From Tardiphaga sp. 709 (GTDB lineage Bacteria; Pseudomonadota; Alphaproteobacteria; Rhizobiales; Xanthobacteraceae): DNA of 64,000 bases. Of this stretch, positions 9,124-18,254 are shown one piece after another. Position 1 is the stretch's first letter; each line of letters opens with the position of its first letter. The stretch lies in NCBI RefSeq assembly GCF_032401055.1, contig NZ_CP135529.1, positions 3,966,501 to 4,030,500 of the forward strand, written 5' to 3'. Position numbers and translations under genes: made by a program. The notes beneath the pieces are model-generated. The model made no database searches, was not told where the DNA came from, and saw only the letters and a program-made list of their open reading frames with translations.

Positions 9124-9322
9124 CCTCTCCCCGTTCTTTACGGGGAGAGGTCGCCGCGTCTTCGCGGCGGGTGAGGGGCGTGGTACGTGATTTCAGCTTG
9201 GCGATCTCTCGCGGATCGCATCTTCTTCGCTTCGATAGAGCGGATATAGGCTGGTTGTGTGCCATGCCCCTCATCCGACCGCGCTTCGCGCGGCCACCTT
9301 CTCCCCGCAAGCGGGGAGAAGG
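9124..9322. repeat. Composite palindromic repeat element
   Basis: This mosaic of hairpins includes a perfect 10-bp stem at 9124-9133/9141-9150 (CCTCTCCCCG), a 7-bp stem at 9152-9169, and a perfect 11-bp stem at 9297-9307/9312-9322 (CCTTCTCCCCG). The outer halves are also roughly inverted copies of each other (GTGAGGGGC against GCCCCTCAT). It fills the gap between the convergent GMC and molybdopterin genes and may terminate both. Confidence 0.8.
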
Positions 9323-9324
9323 GA

Positions 9325-11412
9325 TTACGCCTTCTTCACCCACACCTTGTTGTCGTGAAACGCAGCCCCACCGTAAGGCGCGACGGCTTCGCCTCCTGTC
9401 AGCATGTTGATGCCGTGGCCGCCGATATGCGCCTTGTTGGGGTGCACCGATTCCGCAATCAGCACACCGCGCCGCAGGCCCTCGAAGATGCGCGCGGTCA
9501 GTGTCGTCTCGCCGCGCGTGTTGCCGAGCGTCACGGCATCGCCATCGGCGATTCCCAATTTCGCAGCGTCGACCGGATGCATCATCACACTGGGTGCACC
9601 CTCGCGGGCCTGCGATGATGGCGTCTCGTTGAACGAGGTGTTGAGGAACGAGCGCGACGGGCTGGTGGCCAGGCGAAACGGATGCGCCTCATCGACCTGT
9701 TCGATCACCGCCCAGTGGTCGGGGAATGACGGCATCTCGTCCCATGCGCCCATCAGCCCGGCATTGGGCATTGGCACTGCCGACCAGTCCGCCTTGAAGT
9801 GGAATTTGCCGTCGGCATGGGCAAAACCGTCGAGATAGTGCGAGGTGCGGAAATCCGGCTGGATATCGCGCCATTTGTCGGCCTCCAACCCTTCGATGCC
9901 ACCGTGGCCGCTGACTTGCAGCGTCTCGTCGATGATATCGCGCGGATGCATATCGAACGCGCGGTGTTTCGCGCCGAGGCGGATGGCGATGCCCTGCAGA
10001 ACGTCGTGGTTCGAGCGGCATTCTTCCGGCGCGTCGATCAGCTTGGCACCGACCGAGATGTGCTGGTTGCCGCCGGCGTAATAGAGATCGTCATGCTCCA
10101 TGAACATGGTCGCCGGCAGCACGATATCGGCCATCATGGCGGTCTCGGTCATGAACTGCTCATGTACCGCGACGAACAGGTCCTCGCGGGCAAAGCCCTG
10201 CCGCACCAAGGCCTGTTCGGGCGCCACCGTCATCGGATTGGTGTTCTGGATCAGCATCGCCTTGACCGGTGGGCCGTTGTGCAAGGCCTCCGCGTCACCG
10301 GTCAGGATGCGACCGATCTTCGACTGATCGAGGCGCCGAACGCTCTCGTCGAGCACGTCGAGGCCCTCGATCAGCGTCTTGTCGAATTTCCAGATCGCGG
10401 CATTGTTGAAGAAAGCGCCGCCACCTTCCTGCTGCCAGGCACCGGTAACGGTGGGCACGCACAGCGCGGCATGCATCTGCGCGGCTCCGTTGCGGCTGCG
10501 GGTGAAGCCATAGCCGAGGCGGAAATAGCTGCGTTTATTTTCGCCGACGAGATGGGCGAAGGCCTCAATTTCGGCGGCCGGCACGCCACAAATGGCTGAG
10601 GCCCATTCCGGCGTCCGCGAGGAAAGATGCGCCTCGAACTCGGGTGAGTGATCGGTGTATTTGGCGAGATAGTCGCGATCTGCAAGGTTGTCGCGGAACA
10701 GCACATGCATCACGCCGGCGGCGAAGGCGCCGTCGGTGCCGGGCCGCAGCAGGATCTTGATGTCGGCCTGCTTCATGGTGTCGTTGTCGTAGATGTCGAC
10801 AACCGCGAGCTTGGTCCCGCGCTCCTTGCGGGCGCGGGAGACGTGGGTCATCACATTGACCTGCGTCGAGACAGGGTTGGTGCCCCAGATCACGATCAGG
10901 TCTGACTTCGCCATCTCGCGCGGATCGACGCCAGCGACCTTGCCGGTGCCGGCGGCAAAGCCGGCCCAGGCGATGGTCGCGCAGATCGTCGAGTAGAAGC
11001 GCGAATATTTCTTCACATTGGCGAGGCGGTTGATGCCATCGCGCATCACCAGACCCATGGTGCCGGCATAGTAATAGGGAAATACCGACTCCGCGCCAAA
11101 GTCGCGCTCGGCCTCGTTGAACCTCAAAGCGATCTCGTCGAGCGCCTCGTCCCAGGTGATGCGGGTGAAATGGCCGGAGCCCTTCGGGCCGGTGCGGCGC
11201 ATCGGATACATCAGCCGTTCGGGATGATGGATGCGCTCGGCATAGCGCGCGACCTTCGCGCAGACTACGCCGGCGGTATAGGTTTGCTCCTTGGAGCCGC
11301 GGACCCGGCCGATGGTGTTCCCGCCGATCACCTCGATGTCGAGGGCGCAGGCAGAGGGGCAATCATGCGGGCAGGTGGAGTGCTTGATGTCGATCTTGGC
11401 TTGAACGTTCAT
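9325..11412 (-). CDS. Molybdopterin-dependent oxidoreductase (DMSO reductase family)
   Basis: A 695-residue bis-MGD molybdenum enzyme. The N-terminus has the 4Fe-4S ligands STCPHDCPSAC (residues about 13-22) plus a fourth Cys in GVVCAKVARY. The molybdopterin-binding region follows (RITWDEALDEIA, LIVIWGTNPVSTQ, QNTNPMTVAPEQ), and the C-terminal dinucleotide-binding domain holds SFNETPSSQ. The likely Mo ligand is the Cys in STICATIAWAG. There is no Tat signal, so it should act in the cytoplasm. No electron-transfer subunit is adjacent. The family includes formate dehydrogenase-, thiosulfate reductase- and S/N-oxide reductase-like enzymes; the substrate is not readable. Confidence 0.92.
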   Translation of the reverse strand: MNVQAKIDIKHSTCPHDCPSACALDIEVIGGNTIGRVRGSKEQTYTAGVVCAKVARYAERIHHPERLMYPMRRTGPKGSGHFTRITWDEALDEIALRFNEAERDFGAESVFPYYYAGTMGLVMRDGINRLANVKKYSRFYSTICATIAWAGFAAGTGKVAGVDPREMAKSDLIVIWGTNPVSTQVNVMTHVSRARKERGTKLAVVDIYDNDTMKQADIKILLRPGTDGAFAAGVMHVLFRDNLADRDYLAKYTDHSPEFEAHLSSRTPEWASAICGVPAAEIEAFAHLVGENKRSYFRLGYGFTRSRNGAAQMHAALCVPTVTGAWQQEGGGAFFNNAAIWKFDKTLIEGLDVLDESVRRLDQSKIGRILTGDAEALHNGPPVKAMLIQNTNPMTVAPEQALVRQGFAREDLFVAVHEQFMTETAMMADIVLPATMFMEHDDLYYAGGNQHISVGAKLIDAPEECRSNHDVLQGIAIRLGAKHRAFDMHPRDIIDETLQVSGHGGIEGLEADKWRDIQPDFRTSHYLDGFAHADGKFHFKADWSAVPMPNAGLMGAWDEMPSFPDHWAVIEQVDEAHPFRLATSPSRSFLNTSFNETPSSQAREGAPSVMMHPVDAAKLGIADGDAVTLGNTRGETTLTARIFEGLRRGVLIAESVHPNKAHIGGHGINMLTGGEAVAPYGGAAFHDNKVWVKKA

Positions 11413-11508
11413 GCAGCCAAGCTAGCCAAAAGTTTACTGGAGGAAAAGCCGTGGTTTTACGCATCCCGCCCGTCAACCGGGCAGGCCTCCAGTCCGTAGT
11501 CCTCTCGG

Positions 11509-11700
11509 CTATTTGCCAAGGGCGTCACGTTGGGCGATCAGCCGGTCCAGCTCCTCATTCTGCTGAGCCAGCCGATCCGCGGTGCGCTCCTCGTTGCTCT
11601 CGCCGGAAGCCGCGGTGGCCTGCTCGATCAACTGCCGGATATTGTCGCGAAGGATGGCGATGCGATCGTCGAGCTCGGCGGCTGAGAGGGTGGAATCCAT
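11509..11700 (-). CDS. Small coiled-coil protein, conserved-hypothetical type
   Basis: Sixty-three residues, very acidic and Gln/Glu/Arg rich, with an A-L-I-L heptad pattern (ELDDRIAILRDNIRQLIEQA, later LAQQNEELDRLIAQRDALG) predicting a dimeric coiled coil. CAGGAG lies 10 bp upstream of the ATG at 11700, supporting translation. There is no signal peptide or membrane segment. Short coiled-coil proteins of this kind are common unnamed genes in Bradyrhizobium-like genomes; the function is unknown. Confidence 0.65.
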   Translation of the reverse strand: MDSTLSAAELDDRIAILRDNIRQLIEQATAASGESNEERTADRLAQQNEELDRLIAQRDALGK

Positions 11701-11781
11701 GGGGCGATACTCCTGACCCGCTACGGGCCGTACACAGACTATAGCGCGTCAGAAGTGCTTTCTATTGAATAATCCGCGGCA

Positions 11782-12894
11782 CTAACCTGCGCCAAGCACC
11801 GGGTAGTCGGTGTAGCCAGCCACATCGCCGCCGTAAAACGTCGCCCGGTTATAGGGGGTGAAGGGCGCCTTCCGCTTGATACGCTCCGGCAGATCCGGAT
11901 TGGCGATGAACGGGCGGCCGAAGGCGATGATATCGACATTGCCGGAAGCGACGGCCTCCTCGGCCGAGGTGCCGTCGAATCCGCCGGCGGTGACCAGCAC
12001 GCCGCTCCACATCGGCCGGAACAGCTCATAGGCTTTAGGCACATTGTTATGAAACACTTCCGCGCGGCCGACGCCGCTTGTGCGCGGCTCGACGAAATGG
12101 AGGTAGGCGAGGCCGAGCTTGTCGAGCTCACGGACCACATAGCTGTAGAGCGGCATCGGATCGGCTTCGCCGGAGTCATTCGAGACACCATAAGGCGACA
12201 GGCGGACGGCGACACGATCCGCACTCCAGGCACCGATGACGGCATTGGTCACTTCGAGCAGCAGGCGGGCGCGGTTCTCGATTGAGCCACCATATTGGTC
12301 GGTGCGCCGATTGCTGCGGGTCTGCAGAAATTGCTCGAGCAGATAGCCGTTGGCGCCGTGCACCTCGACGCCGTCGAAGCCGGCTTCCCTGGCGTTGTGC
12401 GTGGCCTGCCTGTAGGCGTCGATAATGCCGGGAATCTCGCTGGTCTCGAGCGCGCGGGGCGTTTCGTAAGATACCGTCTCGCCTGAAGCCGTCCGCGTGG
12501 TAGCGTTGATCGCAATGGCTGACGGCGCGACCGGAAGCCCACCGCCGGGCTGGAACGAGGAATGTGAGGCACGGCCGACATGCCACAGCTGCAGGAAGAT
12601 GATGCCGCCTTTGGCATGCACGGCGTCAGTGACCTGACGCCAGCCGGCGATCTGCTCTTTCGAATAGATGCCCGGCGTGTTCGGGTTGCCTTGTCCTTCC
12701 TGCATGACCTGCGACGCCTCGGCGATGATCAATCCGCCTTCGGTCGCGCGCTGCGTGTAATATTCGGCATTGAGCGTCCATGCAGCGAGGGATGTCTTCT
12801 CGGCGCGCATGCGCGTCAGCGGCGCCATCGCGACGCGGTGGCTCAATCGATACGGGCCGACTTGCAGCGGCTGGAACAGGGAAGAAGACGTCAT
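11782..12894 (-). CDS. Alkene reductase, Old Yellow Enzyme family (NemA-like)
   Basis: A 370-residue FMN-dependent TIM-barrel enzyme reducing activated C=C bonds (N-ethylmaleimide, enones) and often nitro compounds with NAD(P)H. It opens LFQPLQVGPYRLSHRVAMAP, as OYEs do. The substrate/FMN residues are visible in HGANGYLLEQF and in SNRRTDQYGGSIENR, and FGRPFIANPDLP closes the FMN phosphate site. The ATG at 12894 (MTSSSLF) with GGAGCG upstream is chosen over a distal in-frame start at 12987. It is divergent from the YdeP-like gene. TetR/LysR-type regulators often sit beside nemA, but none is seen here. Confidence 0.94.
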   Translation of the reverse strand: MTSSSLFQPLQVGPYRLSHRVAMAPLTRMRAEKTSLAAWTLNAEYYTQRATEGGLIIAEASQVMQEGQGNPNTPGIYSKEQIAGWRQVTDAVHAKGGIIFLQLWHVGRASHSSFQPGGGLPVAPSAIAINATTRTASGETVSYETPRALETSEIPGIIDAYRQATHNAREAGFDGVEVHGANGYLLEQFLQTRSNRRTDQYGGSIENRARLLLEVTNAVIGAWSADRVAVRLSPYGVSNDSGEADPMPLYSYVVRELDKLGLAYLHFVEPRTSGVGRAEVFHNNVPKAYELFRPMWSGVLVTAGGFDGTSAEEAVASGNVDIIAFGRPFIANPDLPERIKRKAPFTPYNRATFYGGDVAGYTDYPVLGAG

Positions 12895-13087
12895 GGGCGC
12901 TCCATTCAAAATATCAATCGGGCGATAGCCTTGGTGAACAGGTGTCGCGGCATTCGTATCGTTCAATACAGCGCAGGCCCTGGTCAATCAAAGTTGATGG
13001 CATCTATTCGCTGCACTACAGCCTTTAATGCTACGAGGCGGAATTAGGTTGGGCCATATGGGCCCTGACGACGAAGGACGGATCGCG

Positions 13088-15370
13088 ATGGCGAAGAAGC
13101 AGGTTCAGGGCGTCGAAGACTATAAGGGTGCGGCCGCAGGTTGGGGCGCGTTGAAAGCGGTGGCCGACGCGGTGCGCGGACAGATGGCGGTGGTCAACGA
13201 AACGCACGGCCTGCTGACGATGAACCAACCGCATGGCTTTGATTGCCCGGGCTGCGCCTGGCCCGATCCAAAGCATACGTCATCATTCGAGTTCTGCGAG
13301 AACGGCGCCAAGGCGGTGTCGTGGGAAGCAACGGCCAAGCGCACGACGCCGGAATTCTTTGCGGCCCATACGGTGAGCGAACTCTGGGGCTGGCATGATC
13401 ACGATCTCGAAAACGAGGGGCGTCTCACCCATCCGATGGCCTATGACCCGGTCAGCGACAAGTATCTTCCGATCTCGTGGGAAGATGCGATGGCGCGGAT
13501 CGGTGCTGGCCTGCGCGCTTTGCCCGATCCGAACATGGCCGAGTTCTACACGTCGGGGCGCTGCTCTAACGAAGCAGCCTTCATGTATCAGTTGTTCGTG
13601 CGCGAATTCGGCACCAACAATTTCCCCGATTGCTCCAACATGTGCCACGAGGCCACCAGCGTCGGCCTTCCGGAATCCATCGGCGTCGGCAAGGGCACAG
13701 TGACGCTGGAGGATTTCGACCATGCGGATGCTGTGTTCTGCATCGGGCACAATCCCGGCACCAATCATCCGCGCATGCTGACAACCCTGCGCGAATGCTC
13801 CAAGCGCGGTGCTGCCATCGTTTCAATCAATCCGCTGCGCGAGCGCGGGCTGGAACGATTCACATCCCCGCAGCATCCAGCGGAAATGCTGACGTTGAGC
13901 TCTACGCAGATCTCGTCGACCTATTACCAGGTCAAGGTCGGTGGCGACATTGCCGTGCTGAAGGGCATGATGAAGACCGTCGTGGCGCTCGACGCCGCGA
14001 GCCTTGCCGAAGGCGGCCCCGGCGTGCTCGACCGCGCCTTCATCGCCGAACACACCGACGGCATTGATGCACTGCTCGCGGATCTCGACGCGACCTCATG
14101 GGAGGCGATCGAGAAATCGTCTGGCCTGCCGCGCGCTGATATCGAAAACCTCGGCAACATCTACGCCGGGGCCAAGAGCGTGATCATCAATTACGGCATG
14201 GGTATTACCCAGCATCGCCACGGCACCGGCAATGTGCAGCAGATCGCCAATTTGCTGATGCTGCGCGGAAACATCGGCCGTCCCGGCGCCGGCATCTCGC
14301 CGCTACGCGGGCACTCCAACGTGCAGGGCGACCGCACCGTAGGGATCACCGAAGTACCCAACGCCGCACTGCTCGCCGGTATCGAACGCACGTTCAACTT
14401 CAAACCGCCGAGCGCACATGGTCACGATGCCGTCGCCTCCGTGAAGGCGATCCGTGACGGGCGTTCGAAGGCATTGATCTGTCTTGGCGGCAATCTCGCG
14501 GTGGCGATGTCCGATCCCGAGGAAACCTATCCGGCGATGCGCAGCCTCGATCTCGTGGTGCATATCGCCACCAAGCTCAATCGCTCGCATCTGCTGATCG
14601 CGAAGGAGTCGATCATCCTGCCATGCCTTGGCCGTACCGAGATCGATGTGCAGGCGACGGGACCGCAACTGGTGACGGTGGAAGATTCGATGTCGATGGT
14701 GCACGCCTCGCGTGGCGGCTTGAAGCCGGCATCCGAGCATCTGAAGTCCGAGACTGCGATCGTCGCCGATATGGCCATCGCGACTTTGCCGAATACAAAG
14801 GTGAAGTGGCTCGACTACGTCGCCGACTACAGCAAGATCCGCGAGGCCATCGAGTCGGTCTTTCCGGCCTTCGAGGATTACAATGCGCGGATCAAGAAGC
14901 CGGGTGGCTTCCGGCTGCGCAACGCCGCCTCGGAACGGGAATGGCTGACGCCGAGCAAGAAGGCGCGGTTCCTGGTCTTCTCCGGCCTCTATGAGGACGG
15001 CCCCGCCGAGACCGCGTTGACGCTGACCACGCTGCGCAGCCACGACCAGTACAACACCACGATCTACGGCATGAACGATCGCTATCGCGGCATCACCGGG
15101 CGGCGCGATGTGGTGTTCGTCAACGAGCAGGACCTCGCCCGCCGCGGGCTAAGCCACGGTGATCTGATCGACATCGTGCTGGACCGCCCGGACAGCGCGC
15201 CGCGCGCGCTGCGTCGGGTGACGGCGGTGGCTTACAACATCCCGCAAGGATCGGTGGCGGCCTATTATCCCGAGGCCAATGTACTCGTGTCGCTCGACCA
15301 GCACGATCTGAAGTCGGGAACGCCGGCTTACAAATCGATCCCAATCCGGATCGAGGCATCTGCGGCTTAA
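13088..15370 (+). CDS. FdhF/YdeP-family molybdopterin oxidoreductase
   Basis: A 760-residue molybdoenzyme close in length and motif order to E. coli YdeP (about 759). Landmarks are GFDCPGCAWPDP near residue 55, a putative Mo-ligand Cys in CSNMCHEATS, FCIGHNPGTNHPRML for the MGD site, and PGAGISPLRGHSNVQGDRTV. The C-terminal domain carries YNTTIYGMNDRYRGI. The ATG at 13088 (MAKKQVQG) has a GAAGGA site; an upstream in-frame ATG at 13028 adds 20 unlikely residues. YdeP is linked to acid resistance in E. coli, but its reaction is unproven, so no substrate is given here. An MFS carrier follows after 84 bp. Confidence 0.92.
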   Translation: MAKKQVQGVEDYKGAAAGWGALKAVADAVRGQMAVVNETHGLLTMNQPHGFDCPGCAWPDPKHTSSFEFCENGAKAVSWEATAKRTTPEFFAAHTVSELWGWHDHDLENEGRLTHPMAYDPVSDKYLPISWEDAMARIGAGLRALPDPNMAEFYTSGRCSNEAAFMYQLFVREFGTNNFPDCSNMCHEATSVGLPESIGVGKGTVTLEDFDHADAVFCIGHNPGTNHPRMLTTLRECSKRGAAIVSINPLRERGLERFTSPQHPAEMLTLSSTQISSTYYQVKVGGDIAVLKGMMKTVVALDAASLAEGGPGVLDRAFIAEHTDGIDALLADLDATSWEAIEKSSGLPRADIENLGNIYAGAKSVIINYGMGITQHRHGTGNVQQIANLLMLRGNIGRPGAGISPLRGHSNVQGDRTVGITEVPNAALLAGIERTFNFKPPSAHGHDAVASVKAIRDGRSKALICLGGNLAVAMSDPEETYPAMRSLDLVVHIATKLNRSHLLIAKESIILPCLGRTEIDVQATGPQLVTVEDSMSMVHASRGGLKPASEHLKSETAIVADMAIATLPNTKVKWLDYVADYSKIREAIESVFPAFEDYNARIKKPGGFRLRNAASEREWLTPSKKARFLVFSGLYEDGPAETALTLTTLRSHDQYNTTIYGMNDRYRGITGRRDVVFVNEQDLARRGLSHGDLIDIVLDRPDSAPRALRRVTAVAYNIPQGSVAAYYPEANVLVSLDQHDLKSGTPAYKSIPIRIEASAA

Positions 15371-15397
15371 GCTGCACCGCAGCATTGAGAGAGCATG

Positions 15398-15420
15398 ACC
15401 GCCACGGCTTTCGTGGCGGT
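15398..15420 (+). terminator. 9-bp stem hairpin after the YdeP-like gene
   Basis: ACCGCCACG (15398-15406) and CGTGGCGGT (15412-15420) form a perfect stem with a 5-base loop, 27 bp after the stop. No clear U-tract follows, so it may only attenuate transcription into the MFS gene at 15455. Confidence 0.45.
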
Positions 15421-15454
15421 TGCTGCGTGGCGTATTTCCGCGTAGGCGAGCGCC

Positions 15455-16735
15455 ATGACCAGTGCTGCCAACTCTTCTGCCTTTAAGCCCGTTGCCATCG
15501 ATCCGCCAGTGAGCGTGGCCCTCGTGGCCGCCATGCTCATTCTGACCTGCGGGCATGTGCTGTCCAACATGCTGCGCACCACGCCTGCGGTCGCGATCGA
15601 TTTGATGTCGACCGATCTCGGCGTCACGCCGCAGACGCTGGCCGCGCTGACCTCGGCCTATCATTTTTTCTTCGCGCTCCTGCAGATTCCGGTCGGCGTC
15701 GCGCTGGATCGCTACAGCATCCGTACGGTGTCGCTCGTGCTGTTCGCCGGTACGGTCTGCGGCGCGGCGATCGCCGCGCTATCGACAGGGCCTCTGTCGT
15801 TCTTCGTGTCGCAGGCCACGATCGGCATGGCCACGTCGGGCATGCTGATGTGCCCGATGACGCTCGCGGCCAAGCGGCTGACACCAGCGCAGTTCGGTCT
15901 GTGGTCCGGCATCATTCTGTCATTCGGCAATGCGGGGCTGCTTTTGTCTGCCAGTCCGCTGGCTTACGTCGTCGAGCATTGGGGCTGGCGCGCCGGCTTC
16001 TGGATTGCGGCGGCAGCGGCTATTGTCGTGGCCATGCTGATCGCGGTTATCGTCCCGTCGTCGCGTCCCGAAGGCCAGCAGCGCGCGCTCCTGGGTGAGA
16101 TGGTTTCGGTTCTGCAACTCGGTGTCTCCCGCGCGGTGCGCGGTATCGTGATCCTCGCTTTCGTGTCGCTGGCGGTTCAGCTCGTGTTGCGTGGCCTTTG
16201 GGCCGGCCCCTGGCTGATGAATATCAAGGGACTATCGCGGATAGAGGCTGGCAATGTACTGGCGTTGTTTACGGTGGCGCTGGTGATTGGGCCGGCGCTG
16301 TCGGGCTTGCTCGATCGCAAGCTCGGTCATCGCCGCGTGCTGCTGTTTACGGTCCATCTGTGCGCCGCCGCGCTGCTGCTCGTGATGGCGCTCGGTGCAC
16401 CGGGCTATCCGTTGGCCACGCTTTTCGGCCTGCCAGTGATGCCCGTGGCAGTCGATACCGGCCTGCTTGTGGTCATCGGCCTTCTCGTGGCGATGCAGCC
16501 GCTCGTCTATGCGATGATCCGCCAGGTCGTTGCTGCCGAGAATATTGGCAAAGCGCTCTCTGCGGCAAACCTGTCGTTCTTCCTCGGCACCGCCGTGATG
16601 CAATCGGCTACCAGTCCGATTGCTGCCGCTTGGGGATTGCCCGCAGTTTTAATCTCAATGGCGGTATTCCTGACCGTATGCACTCTCGTCTTCTTCGTGT
16701 TGACGCGTCCCGCAGCGCAGCGCGGGGCTGCATAA
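15455..16735 (+). CDS. Major facilitator superfamily transporter
   Basis: A 426-residue inner-membrane carrier with about twelve hydrophobic helices from residue 20 to 415. The loop between helices 2 and 3 has the MFS-type GVALDRYSIRTV motif, and a second related motif follows helix 8 (GLLDRKLGHRRVL). The pattern suits a proton-coupled 12-TM carrier of the sugar-phosphate/anion or drug type. The substrate is not evident. It follows the YdeP-like molybdoenzyme on the same strand and may supply its substrate or remove its product, but this is inference only. Confidence 0.9.
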   Translation: MTSAANSSAFKPVAIDPPVSVALVAAMLILTCGHVLSNMLRTTPAVAIDLMSTDLGVTPQTLAALTSAYHFFFALLQIPVGVALDRYSIRTVSLVLFAGTVCGAAIAALSTGPLSFFVSQATIGMATSGMLMCPMTLAAKRLTPAQFGLWSGIILSFGNAGLLLSASPLAYVVEHWGWRAGFWIAAAAAIVVAMLIAVIVPSSRPEGQQRALLGEMVSVLQLGVSRAVRGIVILAFVSLAVQLVLRGLWAGPWLMNIKGLSRIEAGNVLALFTVALVIGPALSGLLDRKLGHRRVLLFTVHLCAAALLLVMALGAPGYPLATLFGLPVMPVAVDTGLLVVIGLLVAMQPLVYAMIRQVVAAENIGKALSAANLSFFLGTAVMQSATSPIAAAWGLPAVLISMAVFLTVCTLVFFVLTRPAAQRGAA

Positions 16736-16868
16736 CAGGTTCATGACGATTGCGACGGCAAGTTGCTGGAATTGCCGTGAGTCCTGTGGTCTGATGCGCA
16801 GAGTGACGCGATCAAGACGTCGCGCGCGGTCTCGCTTTGCGGGGCGCCTCACACAGGGAGGACGTGAC

Positions 16869-17078
16869 TTGCCGTTTTTCGTCAGGGGAACCGATACGTC
16901 AGGGACTGTTTCACTCCGCCGCGACAACGCGGCCGGAGCTGTCAAGAAGGCCAGGGAGCTGCTCGATGACGGCAGCTGGGATGTCGAGATCACCGGTCCG
17001 GATGGACTTCCGCATCCGATTGCCGAATTCGAGGCGATGTATTCCGCCGGCGCAACGACGGCGGTGCATGCGACATAG
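16869..17078 (+). CDS. Small conserved hypothetical protein, TTG start
   Basis: Sixty-nine residues starting at a TTG: (M)PFFVRGTDTSGTVSLRRDN, then AAGAVKKARELLDDGSWDVE. The TTG is favoured over an in-frame ATG at 16743 because GGGAGG lies 8 bp upstream and because the extra 42 residues are Arg/Cys-rich and unlike a folded protein. The compact beta-strand/helix/strand pattern, which pairs the residue property of a sequence position with a helix of stacked Lys/Arg/Glu, is typical of short unnamed rhizobial proteins. The GST-like gene starts 19 bp downstream. Function unknown. Confidence 0.6.
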   Translation: MPFFVRGTDTSGTVSLRRDNAAGAVKKARELLDDGSWDVEITGPDGLPHPIAEFEAMYSAGATTAVHAT

Positions 17079-17097
17079 CTGACAGGCAAGGGATGCA

Positions 17098-18045
17098 GTG
17101 ACGGCGACCGATCTTGTTCTGCATCACTATCCGCGTTCGCCGTTTGCCGAGAAAGTGCGCGTCGCCTTCGGATTGAAGGGCTTGTCTTGGCGCTCGGTGA
17201 TCCAGCCGCGGATTGCACCGAAGCCAGAGCTTGTGCCGCTCACCGGAGGCTATCGCCGCATTCCGGTGCTGCAGATCGGCGCGGATATCTATTGCGATAC
17301 GCGCCGTATTCTGGCCGAACTCGAGCGGCGTTTTCCCGAGCCGACGCTTTATCCGACGGGCACGCGCGGCCAGGCCGATATCATCGCGGCCTGGGCCGAT
17401 AGCGCGCTCTTCGCCAATGCTCTTGGACTGGTCTTCGGCCTGAACGGAGATCGTTTCCCGCCGGAGCTGCATGCTGATCGCGCGAGTTTCACGTCAGGCA
17501 AGTTCGATGGCTGGGACAGCGTGAAGATGCGCGAGCAGATTCCTGCGCTGCGCAACCAGTTTCGCATTCATCTTGCCTGGCTCAGCGATTGGCTTGCGCA
17601 TGGCGACGCATTCCTGCTCGGCAACGCGCCGTCACTTGCCGACATCGCCGTCTACCACCCGCTCTGGTACGCGCGCGGCAATCTCGGTGAGAGCGAAGGT
17701 CTTGCCGAGTATCCACGTGTGCTTGCGTGGATGGATCGGGTGGCGTCGCTGGGGCACGGAGCGGTTGAGGAGCTGTTGCCCGAGCAGGCGCTGGAGACGG
17801 CGCGGTTTTGCCAACCTGCAGCGACGCCTCGTGCGGCTTACGATGACGGAGCGGCTGATCAGCATGGGCCCTTTGCGGAAGGCATGATGGTATCGGTCAC
17901 GTCGACCGATTGGGGCTTCGATTCCGTCATTGGTGCGTTTGTTTCTGCGGGTCATGACAGCATCGCTTTACGCCGTGACGATCCCGATGTCGGCGCGACG
18001 GTTGTACATTTTCCGCGCGCAGGCTTTGCGATTGCTCGAATATGA
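17098..18045 (+). CDS. Glutathione S-transferase family protein
   Basis: A 315-residue GST-fold protein with a GTG start at 17098 (AAGGGA just upstream). The thioredoxin-like N-domain reads LVLHHYPRSPFAEKVRVAFG, with a conserved cis-Pro in RRIPVLQIG and the glutathione-contacting DTRRI (usually ESRxI) near residue 67. An all-helical C-domain holds the SLADIAVYHPLWYARG N-cap motif. It is about 100 residues longer than a standard GST; the C-terminal extension after residue 240 matches no domain I recognise. The active-site Ser/Tyr is probably the Ser of PRSPF. It may act in detoxification; the substrate is unknown. Confidence 0.88.
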   Translation: MTATDLVLHHYPRSPFAEKVRVAFGLKGLSWRSVIQPRIAPKPELVPLTGGYRRIPVLQIGADIYCDTRRILAELERRFPEPTLYPTGTRGQADIIAAWADSALFANALGLVFGLNGDRFPPELHADRASFTSGKFDGWDSVKMREQIPALRNQFRIHLAWLSDWLAHGDAFLLGNAPSLADIAVYHPLWYARGNLGESEGLAEYPRVLAWMDRVASLGHGAVEELLPEQALETARFCQPAATPRAAYDDGAADQHGPFAEGMMVSVTSTDWGFDSVIGAFVSAGHDSIALRRDDPDVGATVVHFPRAGFAIARI

Positions 18046-18254
18046 AAGCCCCGTCACGGATGCATGGCCCTCATTCGCGATTTCCATGCGCCGCAATTTG
18101 ACGCAGCTGCGCAAAGGCGGCTAAGTCCGAAAAACGCTGCCCAACTGCGATATGCGGACTCCCAATCTGCAACGCAGTGTTCGACACTTCAGCGCACAGC
18201 AACAGAACAAGAAAGCGCGCCGCTTCAGCGACGTTGCGCATCGGAGGATATGAC

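Noticed and set aside
9124-9322. CRISPR-like or tandem array
   Set aside because: The units are inverted hairpins, not evenly spaced direct repeats, and no cas gene is present in the window.
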